Below are positions 42,615 to 52,247 of a stretch of 64,000 bases of DNA, one piece after another (the first letter of the stretch is position 1; every line of letters begins with the position of its first letter). Location of the stretch: NCBI RefSeq assembly GCF_037102585.1, contig NW_027043819.1:558001-622000 (forward strand). The letters are read 5' to 3'. The notes beneath the pieces were generated by a model. The model was not told the origin of the DNA, ran no database searches, and saw only the letters and a program-made list of their open reading frames with translations. Made by a program: the position numbers and the translations under genes. The DNA is from Saccharomycopsis crataegensis. Its lineage: Eukaryota; Ascomycota; Saccharomycetes; Ascoideales; Saccharomycopsidaceae.

Positions 42615-43174
42615 GTTGAAATGGGCTGACAAGAAAATATTAATCAAGTGAAAATAAGAAAATCAAAAAAAAGAGGTCAGTAAGCTGCCTTGTGATGACC
42701 ATATCTCAACAGTTATTTCCATAATGAACCCAACCTTTGCATAATTATAAACATTCATATTTTGCTTTTCGATTTTCGATTTTTTGTTTTAATTTCCAAT
42801 TTTTATCCATTTTTTTTTCTCTCTCTTTATTTTTTATTTCTCTGTCATTTAGTTGACTTTTTTCACCAACTTCCTTGTTACCTTTCTGCTGTAGACTTAT
42901 TTTTTTTTGGATTTTTTTTTTTCTTATTATTTTCTATTCTCTAGTCCTTTTCTAGAAATATTACGTATTTTAAATTATTATTATTGTCTAATTTACCTCT
43001 AAAAATAATAATAATAATAGTGAACTTAAATGCGGATTGGTCTATTAGTGTTACCTACTACAATCTTTTTGATTATTATGGTCGTCATAATTATTGAGAA
43101 GAACATTGTAAACTTTCAGTGATCGAGAAATTGCAATTCCCAAAGATCAAAATGATGAGACTTTAAACATCTAA
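42615..43174. other. Convergent intergenic region HOC1-RQC1
   Basis: Noncoding, 560 bp, very T-rich on the plus strand (about 42760-42945), ending with AAT/ATA repeats. No gene is seen. Confidence 0.75.
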
Positions 43175-45277
43175 TCAATTATTTTCCCCTTCAATGCCCA
43201 TAGCTTCTAATCGATCAATCATATCCTGTTGAGATTCTTGCAACAACGCCTCGGAAATGAAATTATCATCGATCATTGACTCAAACGTTTCTGCCGCCTT
43301 ATTTTGTGGTGGTAAGGCATCATACTCATACACCAGAGTGTCGTTCCAAAAAGCAGCAGGAATTTTGGCCATTAATCCATTTTCCCCTGACAAAATTGCG
43401 TATCGAAGCAAGTTTCTTGGGATGCTCTCGTATCCACTGCTCTGTAAATCTTTGATACCTTGGAGCTTTGATACTGAATCCTGGTTTGTTATATGTTTCA
43501 AAAGCTCAGTTCCTAAGAAGTCAATGTCTTCACGAGACTTCCACATCCCTGGTGCCCGGACCAAATAGGTTTGGTTAGCAAGTTTTATGGCGTCAGAGAC
43601 GTGGGTTCTGTAAATCTCATTAATCAAAGCAGTAGGTACCGCATTTAGCGTGGAAAGTGGTTGTTTGCAAACGGTTTCCAAGAGTTCCAAAGCAAGGTAT
43701 GGATACATAGCAAATGCTTTAGCCACAGCGTCTTGAGCTTCTTCAAGTTTTCCTAGTTTCCGATACGCAAGCCCCAAAGAGTAGGCAAGCCCAGGGGTGA
43801 GCCACGATCTATAGCGAGTGATTAATGGACTAGAGCACAAGCCAATAAGGTATTGATAGTTTCCTGACATGACACAGTAGAAATCAATAAAATAACGAAC
43901 GCCATACGGGTCTTCAGCAGGGGCAAAAGACCATAACAATTTTGTGAATGCAAGACTGGTGGCGAAAGTACCCTTTTGCGTCAATACTGCAATATACTTG
44001 AATATCGCAAGGTAAAATTGACGGTTTAAAAACCCTTCAAATGGTAAACGGCAAAGACCAGAGCCAAGATTGAAGTTTGCCTTAAGTGCTCTATCGAACA
44101 CAAACAAAGCCCGTTCCACCAACCCACTATTATTGGAACGATCGCCTTGACGAACCAAGATGTTCGATACTTGAAGGATGGATTCCACATGGTATGGGTG
44201 TTGCTGGATAAGCTTTATGAGGAACTCATGATCCGGACGGATCACCACCGATAAAAGGAATTGACTATTCACGAGGGTTTCGTTGATATTATTTACAAAA
44301 TTGAAATAACGAATACCCGTATTGAATTCTGCAAAGCATTCTTCACGCAAGAACTGGAGATCGACATATTCTGATTCATTTTTCAAAGTATTGAAACTAA
44401 TGACTTCATTGGTACTTAATTCTTTCATGGTGATATTCTTTTGACGGGTGGGGATCCAATCATCTCTGATCTTGGTCAACGTGAGTTTACGAGTACTTCC
44501 TGGAATTCCCCTGCGGTCTCTTCCACCCCATCCAGGAATTCTTTTTGAAAGCGTTTTAATCTGGTTCAACATTTCAGGACTGACAAAGCTGGATGTTGTG
44601 GAGTCCGCTTCATTTAAAACTTTTGCGGAAATGTGACCGAAAAGTTGCTTATATTCATTATCTGGGTCCAAATCACGGACGTTGAATTCCAAATAGGAAA
44701 GCGAGTCTTTGAAATCATTGAGAGAAAAATTGGAAAAAGTTGGGTCAATTATTTCGGCAGTTGTCGCTTTGTTGGTAATCAGGGCTTTAATCCCAAATGT
44801 TTCAAACTCGTCATCATCATCAGCATCTTCTAGAGTAACCAATTTAGCAGTATCCAGGGAATTCTTCTTCTTCTTTGACTTCTTCTTCTTCTTTTTATTT
44901 TTCTTCTTTGGTTTTGGTTGCTCCTCCTTGGCATCTTCAAATACATCTTCTGTTTCACTATCGACCACCGGAGTTAGTGTTTCTTTCACTTCCAAAGGCT
45001 GTTTGATTTCTGACGTTTCTACCGATTCTTCTTCTATTTCTGGTTCAGGAATTTTTTCTGCTTCTGCTTCTGCTTCTGCTTTATCGCTATCTTCATCATC
45101 ATCATCATCATCTTCTTCTTCATCACCCAACAAGGCAAATAAGTTCACTTTGGGTTTGGCATTGACTTGTTGGTCTTCTTCCTCATCTGATTCTGCATCA
45201 ATTTCCAGTGAAGCAACACTCTCCTTTTCGCGCTCTTCCTGTAATGCTTGTAGCCTCTTTATTTGACGGGCACTCAT
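43175..45277 (-). CDS. RQC1: Ribosome quality control complex subunit 1 (TCF25 family)
   Basis: A 700-aa homologue of Rqc1/TCF25, which works with Ltn1, Rqc2 and Cdc48 in ubiquitinating nascent chains on stalled 60S subunits. The N-terminus MSARQIKRLQALQEERE, FALLGDEEED and an acidic stretch are typical. A Lys tract (residues 122-138, DNA 44864-44914) matches the conserved polybasic segment. The TCF25 helical domain covers about 270-640 (GIRYFNFVNNINE; QHPYHVESILQVSNILVRQGD; APAEDPYGVRYFIDFY). It shares a 236-bp divergent promoter with IPI1. Confidence 0.95.
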   Translation of the reverse strand: MSARQIKRLQALQEEREKESVASLEIDAESDEEEDQQVNAKPKVNLFALLGDEEEDDDDDDEDSDKAEAEAEAEKIPEPEIEEESVETSEIKQPLEVKETLTPVVDSETEDVFEDAKEEQPKPKKKNKKKKKKSKKKKNSLDTAKLVTLEDADDDDEFETFGIKALITNKATTAEIIDPTFSNFSLNDFKDSLSYLEFNVRDLDPDNEYKQLFGHISAKVLNEADSTTSSFVSPEMLNQIKTLSKRIPGWGGRDRRGIPGSTRKLTLTKIRDDWIPTRQKNITMKELSTNEVISFNTLKNESEYVDLQFLREECFAEFNTGIRYFNFVNNINETLVNSQFLLSVVIRPDHEFLIKLIQQHPYHVESILQVSNILVRQGDRSNNSGLVERALFVFDRALKANFNLGSGLCRLPFEGFLNRQFYLAIFKYIAVLTQKGTFATSLAFTKLLWSFAPAEDPYGVRYFIDFYCVMSGNYQYLIGLCSSPLITRYRSWLTPGLAYSLGLAYRKLGKLEEAQDAVAKAFAMYPYLALELLETVCKQPLSTLNAVPTALINEIYRTHVSDAIKLANQTYLVRAPGMWKSREDIDFLGTELLKHITNQDSVSKLQGIKDLQSSGYESIPRNLLRYAILSGENGLMAKIPAAFWNDTLVYEYDALPPQNKAAETFESMIDDNFISEALLQESQQDMIDRLEAMGIEGENN

Positions 45278-45407
45278 TTTGCAATGTATTTACTGACAAG
45301 ATTGCCTGCTTTCGAGGAAACATCTTTCTTTCTACGACTCTTTTGATGAATTTCTTTGATTACAAAACACAGGGTAACCCCGAAAGAGTGCCAAAAGTGT
45401 GGATCCA

Positions 45408-45417
45408 GAAAATTTTT
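45408..45417 (+). promoter_or_regulatory. RRPE-like motif in RQC1-IPI1 promoter
   Basis: GAAAATTTTT about 100 bp upstream of the IPI1 ATG fits the RRPE core of ribosome-biogenesis promoters, but it runs into a long T tract and no clear PAC motif accompanies it. Confidence 0.35.
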
Positions 45418-45513
45418 TTTTTTTTTCTTTTCAGATGATGATGCTGAATAACACCCTTTAGATATCCCACTTGACAACAGTAATATTATCATCTTTTTTT
45501 AACAATATAAACC

Positions 45514-46554
45514 ATGGGGTCTAAAAAGAAAACTAAAGAAAAGAAGAAGGATTTCATCAAGCAGAGACTCAAGGTCGGAAAGGATAAACCAAAGGCCCTG
45601 AATCATACCGATGTCTCGTTTACTGCCAAATCAATCTCAATACCTCGCCAATCGGTGTTGGATGTGAAAACCAACGAGGCAGAATTCGCAAAGAATATCA
45701 GCTTGACACGCCATGCCACTCCTCAGGTCCGGAAAGAAGCAGTGTTGTTTCTTGCAAAGCATTGGCGTTCGCATCCTACAATGCTCGCCGCGGTCATCAG
45801 CTCGATTGCCAAGCTTATACTTGATCAGTCTGGTTCGGTTCGTGGGGAAGTCTTGAAGCTTTTGAAAACTTTACCCTCCGCTAGTGTGCAATTGCATTAT
45901 ACTGTGCTTGTGTTGTACGTACAGAGTGCCATGACCCACATTGGGGCCCTGGTGCGCCATGATTCTTCAAAATTCTTGGAGGTTTTAATGGAAGATGGAG
46001 GTTGTGGAAAGTTGCTTGTTGACAATCATTGGATCAAGCTACTGAGATGTTTTTTCAGTTTGTTACATTGGCCAATCAATGCCGCAGGGGTAGGGTTGGC
46101 GGTGACCGTTGGGAGTAGTGCTGGCGGAGGAGGAGGAGGTCAAGCGGCAAGAACCGCCAGAGTGAGACATTTACAAGTACTTGGGAAATTTATTGAACAA
46201 GGCGCGGTGGAAGTGAAGAGTATTGATACAGAGGCCGGTCAGATTGAGGCGGAAGGTCCTCATGTCCTGACCCAATGCTACGTTACCCCAGACGTTCCTG
46301 GACCTTTCCAGCATTTGCGATTATTTGCTAGGGCGGTGAATATCGAAGGGGATTTGAATAATATGAGATTCGAAGATGTACTAGTGAGACGTAAGGTTCT
46401 TGTTGATGTATTCACTGAAAGAATGATGAAGGAACTCCGCAGTATTGTCAAGGAAGGTGGAGAAGTCGGGAGAGTAGCGAACAGTCTAAGTGTAATGATG
46501 GAGAGAGTGATGGAAGACGAAAAGAATTATCAGCAGAGTATTGGTGCAAGTTGA
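45514..46554 (+). CDS. IPI1: Rix1-complex subunit Ipi1 (pre-60S assembly)
   Basis: A 346-aa homologue of Ipi1/TEX10 (334 aa in S. cerevisiae), which with Rix1 and Ipi3 acts on ITS2 processing and pre-60S remodelling. The basic N-terminus KKKTKEKKKDFIKQRLKVGK and HTDVSFTAKSISI are characteristic. HEAT-like helices follow (TRHATPQVRKEAVLFL; SGSVRGEVLKLL; MTHIGA..RHDSSKFL). An insertion around residues 195-215 is Gly-rich (SSAGGGGGGQ). Two CTG codons lie where the yeast protein has Arg (KARNATD) and Gln (HIVTQIQ). Confidence 0.93.
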   Translation: MGSKKKTKEKKKDFIKQRLKVGKDKPKALNHTDVSFTAKSISIPRQSVLDVKTNEAEFAKNISLTRHATPQVRKEAVLFLAKHWRSHPTMLAAVISSIAKLILDQSGSVRGEVLKLLKTLPSASVQLHYTVLVLYVQSAMTHIGALVRHDSSKFLEVLMEDGGCGKLLVDNHWIKLLRCFFSLLHWPINAAGVGLAVTVGSSAGGGGGGQAARTARVRHLQVLGKFIEQGAVEVKSIDTEAGQIEAEGPHVLTQCYVTPDVPGPFQHLRLFARAVNIEGDLNNMRFEDVLVRRKVLVDVFTERMMKELRSIVKEGGEVGRVANSLSVMMERVMEDEKNYQQSIGAS

Positions 46555-47415
46555 TTGACTATTTAGTTTTAATGAAAATGTTTCCCTCTACAAGCCTTGT
46601 AAGAAACAGCATGATGAAAAGCTTAGCATTTTCATGGTTCATCAGATCTTAATTATATAATGTCGGAGCTGAAAATAAACTCTATTATGAAGCAGCAGAA
46701 CCAAGAACTCAAATTACTATTGAAGGCTATAATTAGACCGTAATTTTAGTTAATTTAATCCCAACAAGCTACCTAACTGGAAAAAAAAAAAAAAAAAGAA
46801 AAGTAAACCGAAACACGTAAAGAAAGAAGGTTTAACTAACGCTAGCGCACTAAAAATCCGACCACGAGAGCCGAACCTAATATTTTGATACTCCTTTGAT
46901 AATGTTAAAATGTTTTTGATGCAAAATCACATCATCTTTTCATCCCGGACTATATGCAAAAGAATCTCATATAACGTTGCCTGCTGCAATTTTTTAGATC
47001 GGAGGCAATAACAATAATCCTATTCGTTTCATTTACCTTTCCTATTTGTGATAATTGATTAGGTTTATATCTTATTGTATTATATCACACGTGCTTGTAA
47101 CTAGCCTAGAGCTTGCCAGGATCAGTTATTGGGCCAGCCAAAGCTTTGCTGACAGGTGTATGTGCGACGCGCACCCGTCCAGGTGTGTACATAAACATTC
47201 AGGAGCCGACAACCGTGTTTTTAGTATAGCTCCGTGTGGAATAACACTATTATATTAGATTATATATAAAGCAGGCTGTTCCAAGGCCTTTTCCTCAGTG
47301 AAAATGAATCTTGGCTATCTTTTTTTTTTTTTTTTACCAATCTATCATCGTTTTATTTATTTGGTCTTGTATTTCCTATTCGTTGCTCGGTCTGTTAAAC
47401 TCATCTTTATAAAAA
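46555..47415. other. Intergenic region IPI1 to small secreted-protein ORF
   Basis: An 861-bp region. It contains a poly(A) run near 46781-46797, a GC-richer patch (about 47090-47220), and a TATATAAA box at 47263-47270. A 27-codon ATG frame at 46660-46743 is noted without support. Confidence 0.6.
47263..47270 (+). promoter_or_regulatory. TATA box (TATATAAA)
   Basis: A consensus TATAWAWR element 146 bp upstream of the ATG at 47416, a normal yeast spacing. It suggests that the small ORF is a regulated, TATA-type gene. Confidence 0.5.
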
Positions 47416-47658
47416 ATGTTGCTGGTCCAAAAACTCTTAGCCATCTTTGTTTTCTTGCAAGCAGTACTCGCATTGTATGTGCCTCCAAATCAACCCTCAC
47501 AAACTTTCCCGATTTTGGTTCTTGAACAAACTCCTATTGCCACACCTTCACCCACTGCCAATTCCAAAAAAATCCCTTCCCAGCCCACTGGTCTCCTTTT
47601 GAATGTCCAAGACCAGAGGGTCAAGGCAATTAGATTCGAATACACCCAGTCGATCTAA
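47416..47658 (+). CDS. Small predicted secreted protein, unknown function
   Basis: An 80-aa ORF with a clear signal peptide: Lys6 then the hydrophobic core LLAIFVFLQAVLA, with likely cleavage after VLA (about residue 19). The mature part is about 60 residues, Pro/Thr/Ser-rich (PPNQPSQTFP; TPIATPSPTA), with a dibasic KK. It has no Cys, no CAAX box and no internal peptide repeats, so it is not an obvious pheromone precursor. A TATA box upstream supports expression. I do not recognise a family. Confidence 0.5.
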   Translation: MLLVQKLLAIFVFLQAVLALYVPPNQPSQTFPILVLEQTPIATPSPTANSKKIPSQPTGLLLNVQDQRVKAIRFEYTQSI

Positions 47659-47925
47659 TACTTCTAATCCAAAGGTTTTCTTTTTGCTAGTGAATTGGCT
47701 TTCAGCTTTTTCAGTGACAAACCGCGGGTCATAGGTTCTGTACATTATTAGTATTCTAGCACTCTTTCTTTCTAATTTCGGTTCTCATATATTTATTTAT
47801 TTATTGGTTTTTGGCTTTTGATTTATTTGGTATATTTTTCTCTTGTTATATTATTTAATTTTTATTATCATAAAATAATGTAGCAACATCTTGAAAAAAG
47901 CATACCACATCACAAACTAGCTCGC

Positions 47926-48534
47926 TTAACCAAAGAGTCCGCCGTCCAAAATCTCATAGTTTTCCATCGCTTTAATCACAATATCTTTACCAGCTTTAAT
48001 TCGTTTGTGTTTTTCATTATCACTACTTTCAATATCACGAAGCTCTTCACAAGATTCTACGCTGAGTGATGGCAAATTCACGGAAATCAAAATATCCACA
48101 TCCTTTTCAATATGTCTTATCAATCCTAAAATTAATACCACCCACTCAGCTTTATCCTTGCCCCATTTTTGAGCAGGGGCCGCAGCAACCGCAACGTAGC
48201 CTTTAGTGGATGACGACGTCGACTTGGTGAAATGCCGAAGCTTGCTCGAGATATCTTGTGATTCCAACAATTTCCATGCAGCATCCCCCACAAGCCCATT
48301 GAGTTGAGAGATTTCATCAAGGTGCATTTTAACAGCACCAGCATCATCAGAGGCTTCGACCATTTCTAGTAAATCGAAGATCAACGAATCTTCTGGCGAT
48401 AGCGATGGATTGTTCATGTTGACAAATACTTCTTGGGTATCAGGGATCTGACGAACTTGTGACGCATCAAGAAGACCTGTTGGAATTGAGGTGGCCACCG
48501 CCCCACCATATAATTTCTGAGCTTGAAACGCCAT
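47926..48534 (-). CDS. MOG1: Ran/Gsp1 nucleotide-release factor Mog1
   Basis: A 202-aa Mog1 homologue (218 aa in S. cerevisiae). The conserved opening LYGGAVATSIPTGLLDAS with VRQIPDTQEVFVN is diagnostic of the family; acidic residues in this region contact Gsp1. KWGKDKAEWVVLILGLIRHIEKDVDILIS matches the C-terminal strands. Mog1 binds GTP-Gsp1 and promotes nucleotide release for nuclear import. Its linkage to HOC1 and OPI3 is as in S. cerevisiae. Confidence 0.93.
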   Translation of the reverse strand: MAFQAQKLYGGAVATSIPTGLLDASQVRQIPDTQEVFVNMNNPSLSPEDSLIFDLLEMVEASDDAGAVKMHLDEISQLNGLVGDAAWKLLESQDISSKLRHFTKSTSSSTKGYVAVAAAPAQKWGKDKAEWVVLILGLIRHIEKDVDILISVNLPSLSVESCEELRDIESSDNEKHKRIKAGKDIVIKAMENYEILDGGLFG

Positions 48535-49167
48535 ACTTCTCAGAGTAATCTAGTTTAAGTATAAAGAGTTGCTTAACACCCAAAGCTTAATAACTCGATT
48601 TTTTTTTTTTTAACTCTGTGAGCTCATCGATCAGGTGCGCGTAGGAATAGGTGCGTCATTACTGATGAATATTGAGGAAGGCAGCCCTATATTAGAGCCT
48701 TTTTCGTTTCTTTTCTTTATATATTGGAATGAGATTTCCTACAATGGATTCTTTCTTGGGGAAATTTTGACTGAGAGGATAGATTTTCCCTATCAACAAA
48801 TTCCTAAGCGGATTCCAACTCAGCTAATGGATCAGCCACAGCATGGTGACCAAAGCTGGGAATGGGTTTTTGATTAACGAGTCCAACCATAGATGATAAT
48901 TACAAATATAGGATAATAATGAAAAAAGGATAATAAACATGAAAATTAAGATTGAAATCAGAAGAGGGAAAGCTATTGTAGTTATTACCAATGTAAAAAG
49001 TCGTCCTGTTATAAAATCAAAAATAAAAAAAAAAAATATAAAGAAAAACCGCAAGAAAATGATTATAGTATATGAAATGAGGGATGCATCGGGAAATTTT
49101 GTCTGAATGTCATAAGTTCCCTGTGTTTTTTTGTTTTTTTTTGTTTTTTAAAAAAGATATGTTCAAT
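48535..49167. other. Intergenic region upstream of MOG1
   Basis: Noncoding, 633 bp. A short frame around 48665-48877 (71 codons from its ATG) is not convincing. Poly(T)/poly(A) runs lie at 48600-48612 and 49021-49036, and TTTTTTTG repeats near 49128-49150. No gene is seen. Confidence 0.6.
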
Positions 49168-50292
49168 CTAAATGACTTGGCCCCAGCTTTCAACTCTCCA
49201 GAGCGAAGAACAGTGACTTGACACACTGAGCCTTGATGAATAGATACTTTGAGCATCTTCATGCCAAAAGTTGTCACCGACTCGAGAATTCCCAGTTACA
49301 TTATTATTATCAGAAATACCAACTGAGGATCCTGATTCAGACCTAGTCATTGTGCCATAAAATTTTGAGTTGATGGTTTCCAATATTTTACGTATTACTG
49401 CATTACTGACATGACCTGATGAATTGTAGGCAGTATTATATGATGTAGACGCAGAGTTTTCGATAATTGAATCGGTAAACGGAGATTCCTCATTGATACT
49501 TTCCCCGATGCAAGAAGACAAATCGTGGGCACATTTCTTCACTTTAGAGAGTTGTTTGTCAGTTAAGCCTTTGAGAAGGTAATCGCCATAAAATCTGTTT
49601 GTTCTGCCTTTATTAACAAGAGAAGGGACTTTAGAATCAACGGAATTTTTGAGATTAAAAGCTCTGTCTTTGGAAATTAAATGTTGATCAAGTGTTTCAA
49701 AGGTGCCAGTTGATGGGGAAGGTGCCAATGGTGATGACTTGAAAGCAGAAGAATAAAGATGAGCTCTATCATCAATACCCCAAGATTCAGCAATTTCATT
49801 ATGATGTGACGCAAGATTCACTAGAGAATGCCGCCGCTTCTCTTCAAGAACGCTTCTAGCTTGCTCGCGTTGCCATTCATTAATCCGATCTTTGAGAGAC
49901 ACAAAAGAATTTCGAGATGGCACAACAGACTCATCAAAAAGCCCGACGCCATCGTGATTTGGAAGACGTAGCTGAATATGCGAACTGTTAGGTCTCAATC
50001 CAACAAGGATACTCACCAAAGACCGATCATCTTCGGATGCTTCATCTTCCACAGGGGCTTGTGTGTGGGTTAGAACTGAGGACTTTACCTGAGACGCTGC
50101 ATGCGAGGCCTGACTAAAAGAAGAAGACAATATGTCATTATCATCATCAGAAGGGTCGAATAACACCCATTCCGAGTTAATACTGCTAATCGGACCGGAT
50201 GAATCATCGACGATGTTTGTCGAGATTGCATCACCAGTAAAGCGCTGGCTTTGGTGGTATTTCTCTTGATGAGTCTGTAACTGGTGAGCCAT
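49168..50292 (-). CDS. Unrecognised 374-aa Ser-rich protein
   Basis: I do not recognise this family. The protein is hydrophilic, Ser/Asn-rich and without membrane segments or signal peptide. Notable segments are SEWVLFDPSDDD (about 40-51), an aromatic/acidic motif reminiscent of short linear docking motifs; KDRINEWQREQARSVLEEKRR (about 133-153), a probable short helix; SLVNLASHH; GRTNRFYGDYLLKGLTDKQL; and a C-terminal SLWRVESWGQVI. It sits between OPI3 and MOG1, which adjoin in S. cerevisiae. The codon use and single long frame look genuine. It may be an adaptor or phospho-regulated scaffold (inference from composition only). Confidence 0.75.
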   Translation of the reverse strand: MAHQLQTHQEKYHQSQRFTGDAISTNIVDDSSGPISSINSEWVLFDPSDDDNDILSSSFSQASHAASQVKSSVLTHTQAPVEDEASEDDRSLVSILVGLRPNSSHIQLRLPNHDGVGLFDESVVPSRNSFVSLKDRINEWQREQARSVLEEKRRHSLVNLASHHNEIAESWGIDDRAHLYSSAFKSSPLAPSPSTGTFETLDQHLISKDRAFNLKNSVDSKVPSLVNKGRTNRFYGDYLLKGLTDKQLSKVKKCAHDLSSCIGESINEESPFTDSIIENSASTSYNTAYNSSGHVSNAVIRKILETINSKFYGTMTRSESGSSVGISDNNNVTGNSRVGDNFWHEDAQSIYSSRLSVSSHCSSLWRVESWGQVI

Positions 50293-51070
50293 TGCTTTTT
50301 TTAACTTATTGCTGATCTTCAGGAATCACCATAGGTTTTTTTTTTAAAAAAGGAAAAAGAAAGAAGAAAATAGTAACAATAATAATAATTGAAAAAAAAA
50401 ACGAGACAACCAAAACCACACGATAAGCGATGGTCCTTATATCTCAGAAAAACTCTGGCGCTTCTCTTCAAGTTATAAGATGAGATGAGATGAGATGAGA
50501 TGATGAGATGCCACTTGAGGAAAAAAGCAACACAGGGCGTGTGATGAGGGGCAGCAAAAACAGGGATTGTTGGGTGAGATTGGAGATGCCAGAAAAAAAA
50601 AAAAAAGGAAAAGCGCTGGTAAATAAACAGACTTTAAAAGAATTAGTTGATGAAGATAACAAAAGATAACTCGAACAGGACAACAAAAAAAGGAGAAGAG
50701 AAGCCATGCAGCGCTGCCAAATCCCTGGCTGATAGCCAACCGTCAGCAGCCAACAGCACGTGTGCTTATCTAAGGTTAATTGCTCAGGCCAGGCATCAAC
50801 TACACCTTTACTTCATTTACCAATAAATATGACTATTAACATGTATATAGGATTATTTTAATATTGTAATTATTAGAATAGAAGACATCCTGCTGCGCCC
50901 CAGATTTACTTGCGATTTGCGGCGGTGGATGGTACAACTATTCTGATATGTACTGATCTGGGGTCAAAATGGCACATGATTATCATTTCTTCAGGTTAAA
51001 CAACAACAGATGAATTCCGTGATACATACATAAACATTACACAGTACTTAATCACACCAATCCAATCCTT
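50293..51070. other. Intergenic region with pentanucleotide repeat
   Basis: Noncoding, 778 bp between same-strand genes, with poly(A/T) runs at 50338-50346 and 50594-50606 and an AGATG repeat at 50479-50510. Overlapping minus-strand frames here (50468-50739) are low-complexity and not believed. Confidence 0.65.
50479..50510. repeat. (AGATG)n microsatellite
   Basis: Five AGATG units plus a broken sixth and seventh, in the promoter of the gene at 49168-50292. Confidence 0.85.
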
Positions 51071-51897
51071 TTATTCATTCTTAGCTTCTGTTTCGCTTTT
51101 GGCAGCCTCTTTTTCATCTTTGGCCGCCTTTTCGGCATAAATTTTTCCGGTGAATGGCTCTTCAAACCATAGAGCGATATTGTACATATAATGCACGAGC
51201 AAAGAAGCAAAGATCCCGGCCGGTTTACCATACCACAAACCGGTCCCTAAGAAACACAAAGTAGAACCTTGGTACATTGGGTTATCACTGATATTGAATG
51301 GGAAACCTGAAACCCTGTGGTCCATTAGAATTCCAAAATAGTCTCCCAAGTATGTACCGGTGACACCAAGGGCATACATTGAAGACAAAACTAAAATGTT
51401 CCCGTAAGCAAAAAGTGCTACCGACACGTAATTTGTAAGAAGTGGATAGGAAAGAAGAAGTTGGGAAGTTGGCTGGGCAGCAAGAGCACGTTCATATACA
51501 AAGTCACGGGCAATACCAAGAGAAAAAATGGTAAATGCTAGGAAATAACAACCACGGCGAGCAGATCCGAATAATTTTGTAAGGAAGTGGGTATTGTATT
51601 CTACAAATTATTTTGTCAGTACAATGTTCGAAAAAGATGTAGCAACGGAAGGTAGATGAACGATACTTACCGGCGCGAGCAACAATGTTCCAAAAGATGG
51701 GATTGAAAGCAATGAAGCAAAGGGAAACTGCAATTAAAGAGGATACTGTTAGTGTTATGGAATGTGAAAAAAAGAAAATGGTATGCTATTCAGCACTTAC
51801 AAATATAAGACGGGTCATTCAAATCAACATCCGCAGCGAGGTTGTGGAAGACATTGTTGACATGAACAATCTTTGCTTGTAATTGGGGGAAATCCAT
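51071..51897 (-). CDS. OPI3: Phospholipid N-methyltransferase Opi3, three exons
   Basis: Exons (minus strand) are 51801-51897, 51671-51727 and 51071-51600, spliced to 227 aa. The enzyme methylates phosphatidyl-monomethyl- and dimethyl-ethanolamine to phosphatidylcholine in the ER. Exon 2 gives FNPIFWNIVARA, nearly identical to the yeast FNPIFWNIVARM. Exon 3 gives EYNTHFLTKLFGSARRGCY, SLGIARDFVYE, ILVLSSMYALGVTGTYLGDY, GFPFNISDNPMYQGSTL and WFEEPFTGKIYAEKA. The C-terminus has extra Lys/Glu-rich residues. Four hydrophobic segments are visible. In S. cerevisiae OPI3 is intronless (206 aa) and next to MOG1. Confidence 0.93.
51601..51670 (-). other. Intron 2 of OPI3
   Basis: GTAAGT donor, TACTGAC in place of TACTAAC as probable branch site, TTTGTAG acceptor; 70 nt. 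Removal joins VARA to EYNTHF in frame. Confidence 0.88.
51728..51800 (-). other. Intron 1 of OPI3
   Basis: GTAAGT donor, CACTAAC branch site, ATTGCAG acceptor; 73 nt. It joins a 32-codon first exon in phase 1 to the FSLCFIAFNPIFW exon. Confidence 0.88.
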
Positions 51898-52247
51898 GAT
51901 GGTAGGTGGTCAGCTGTGTATCTGCAATTGATTAGTTGATCAACAGATGAAGTGAAATTTTTCGAAAAAAAAAAACAAGAACTGGTGGCAAAATATTGAA
52001 ATTTATATATATATATATATATATGGGGTACACATGCCATCGCTCAACAATACTGACATGAAAAACAAAGGGCACATGTGAAAAAAACAAGCAAACAAAC
52101 AAACAAAAAAATTAAATAAAATGAAATTAAATGAAATGAAATAAAATAACCAAAATTACTCAACAATAAACTGTCTGCCTGTATTATCTGTATCTTTAAT
52201 TAATCCGTATTGCAGACATTCTCTATTACTATCATCAATATATATCA
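51898..52247. other. Intergenic region PCC1-OPI3
   Basis: Noncoding, 350 bp, with (TA)n at 52004-52024 and degenerate CAAA and AAATG repeats (52084-52150). No gene is seen. Confidence 0.75.

Noticed and set aside
46660-46743. 27-codon ATG frame after IPI1
   Set aside because: Too short to judge; no splice donor linking it to another exon.
48635-48877. 80-codon frame upstream of MOG1
   Set aside because: It opens with GTG and its ATG-initiated part is only 71 codons with no family features.
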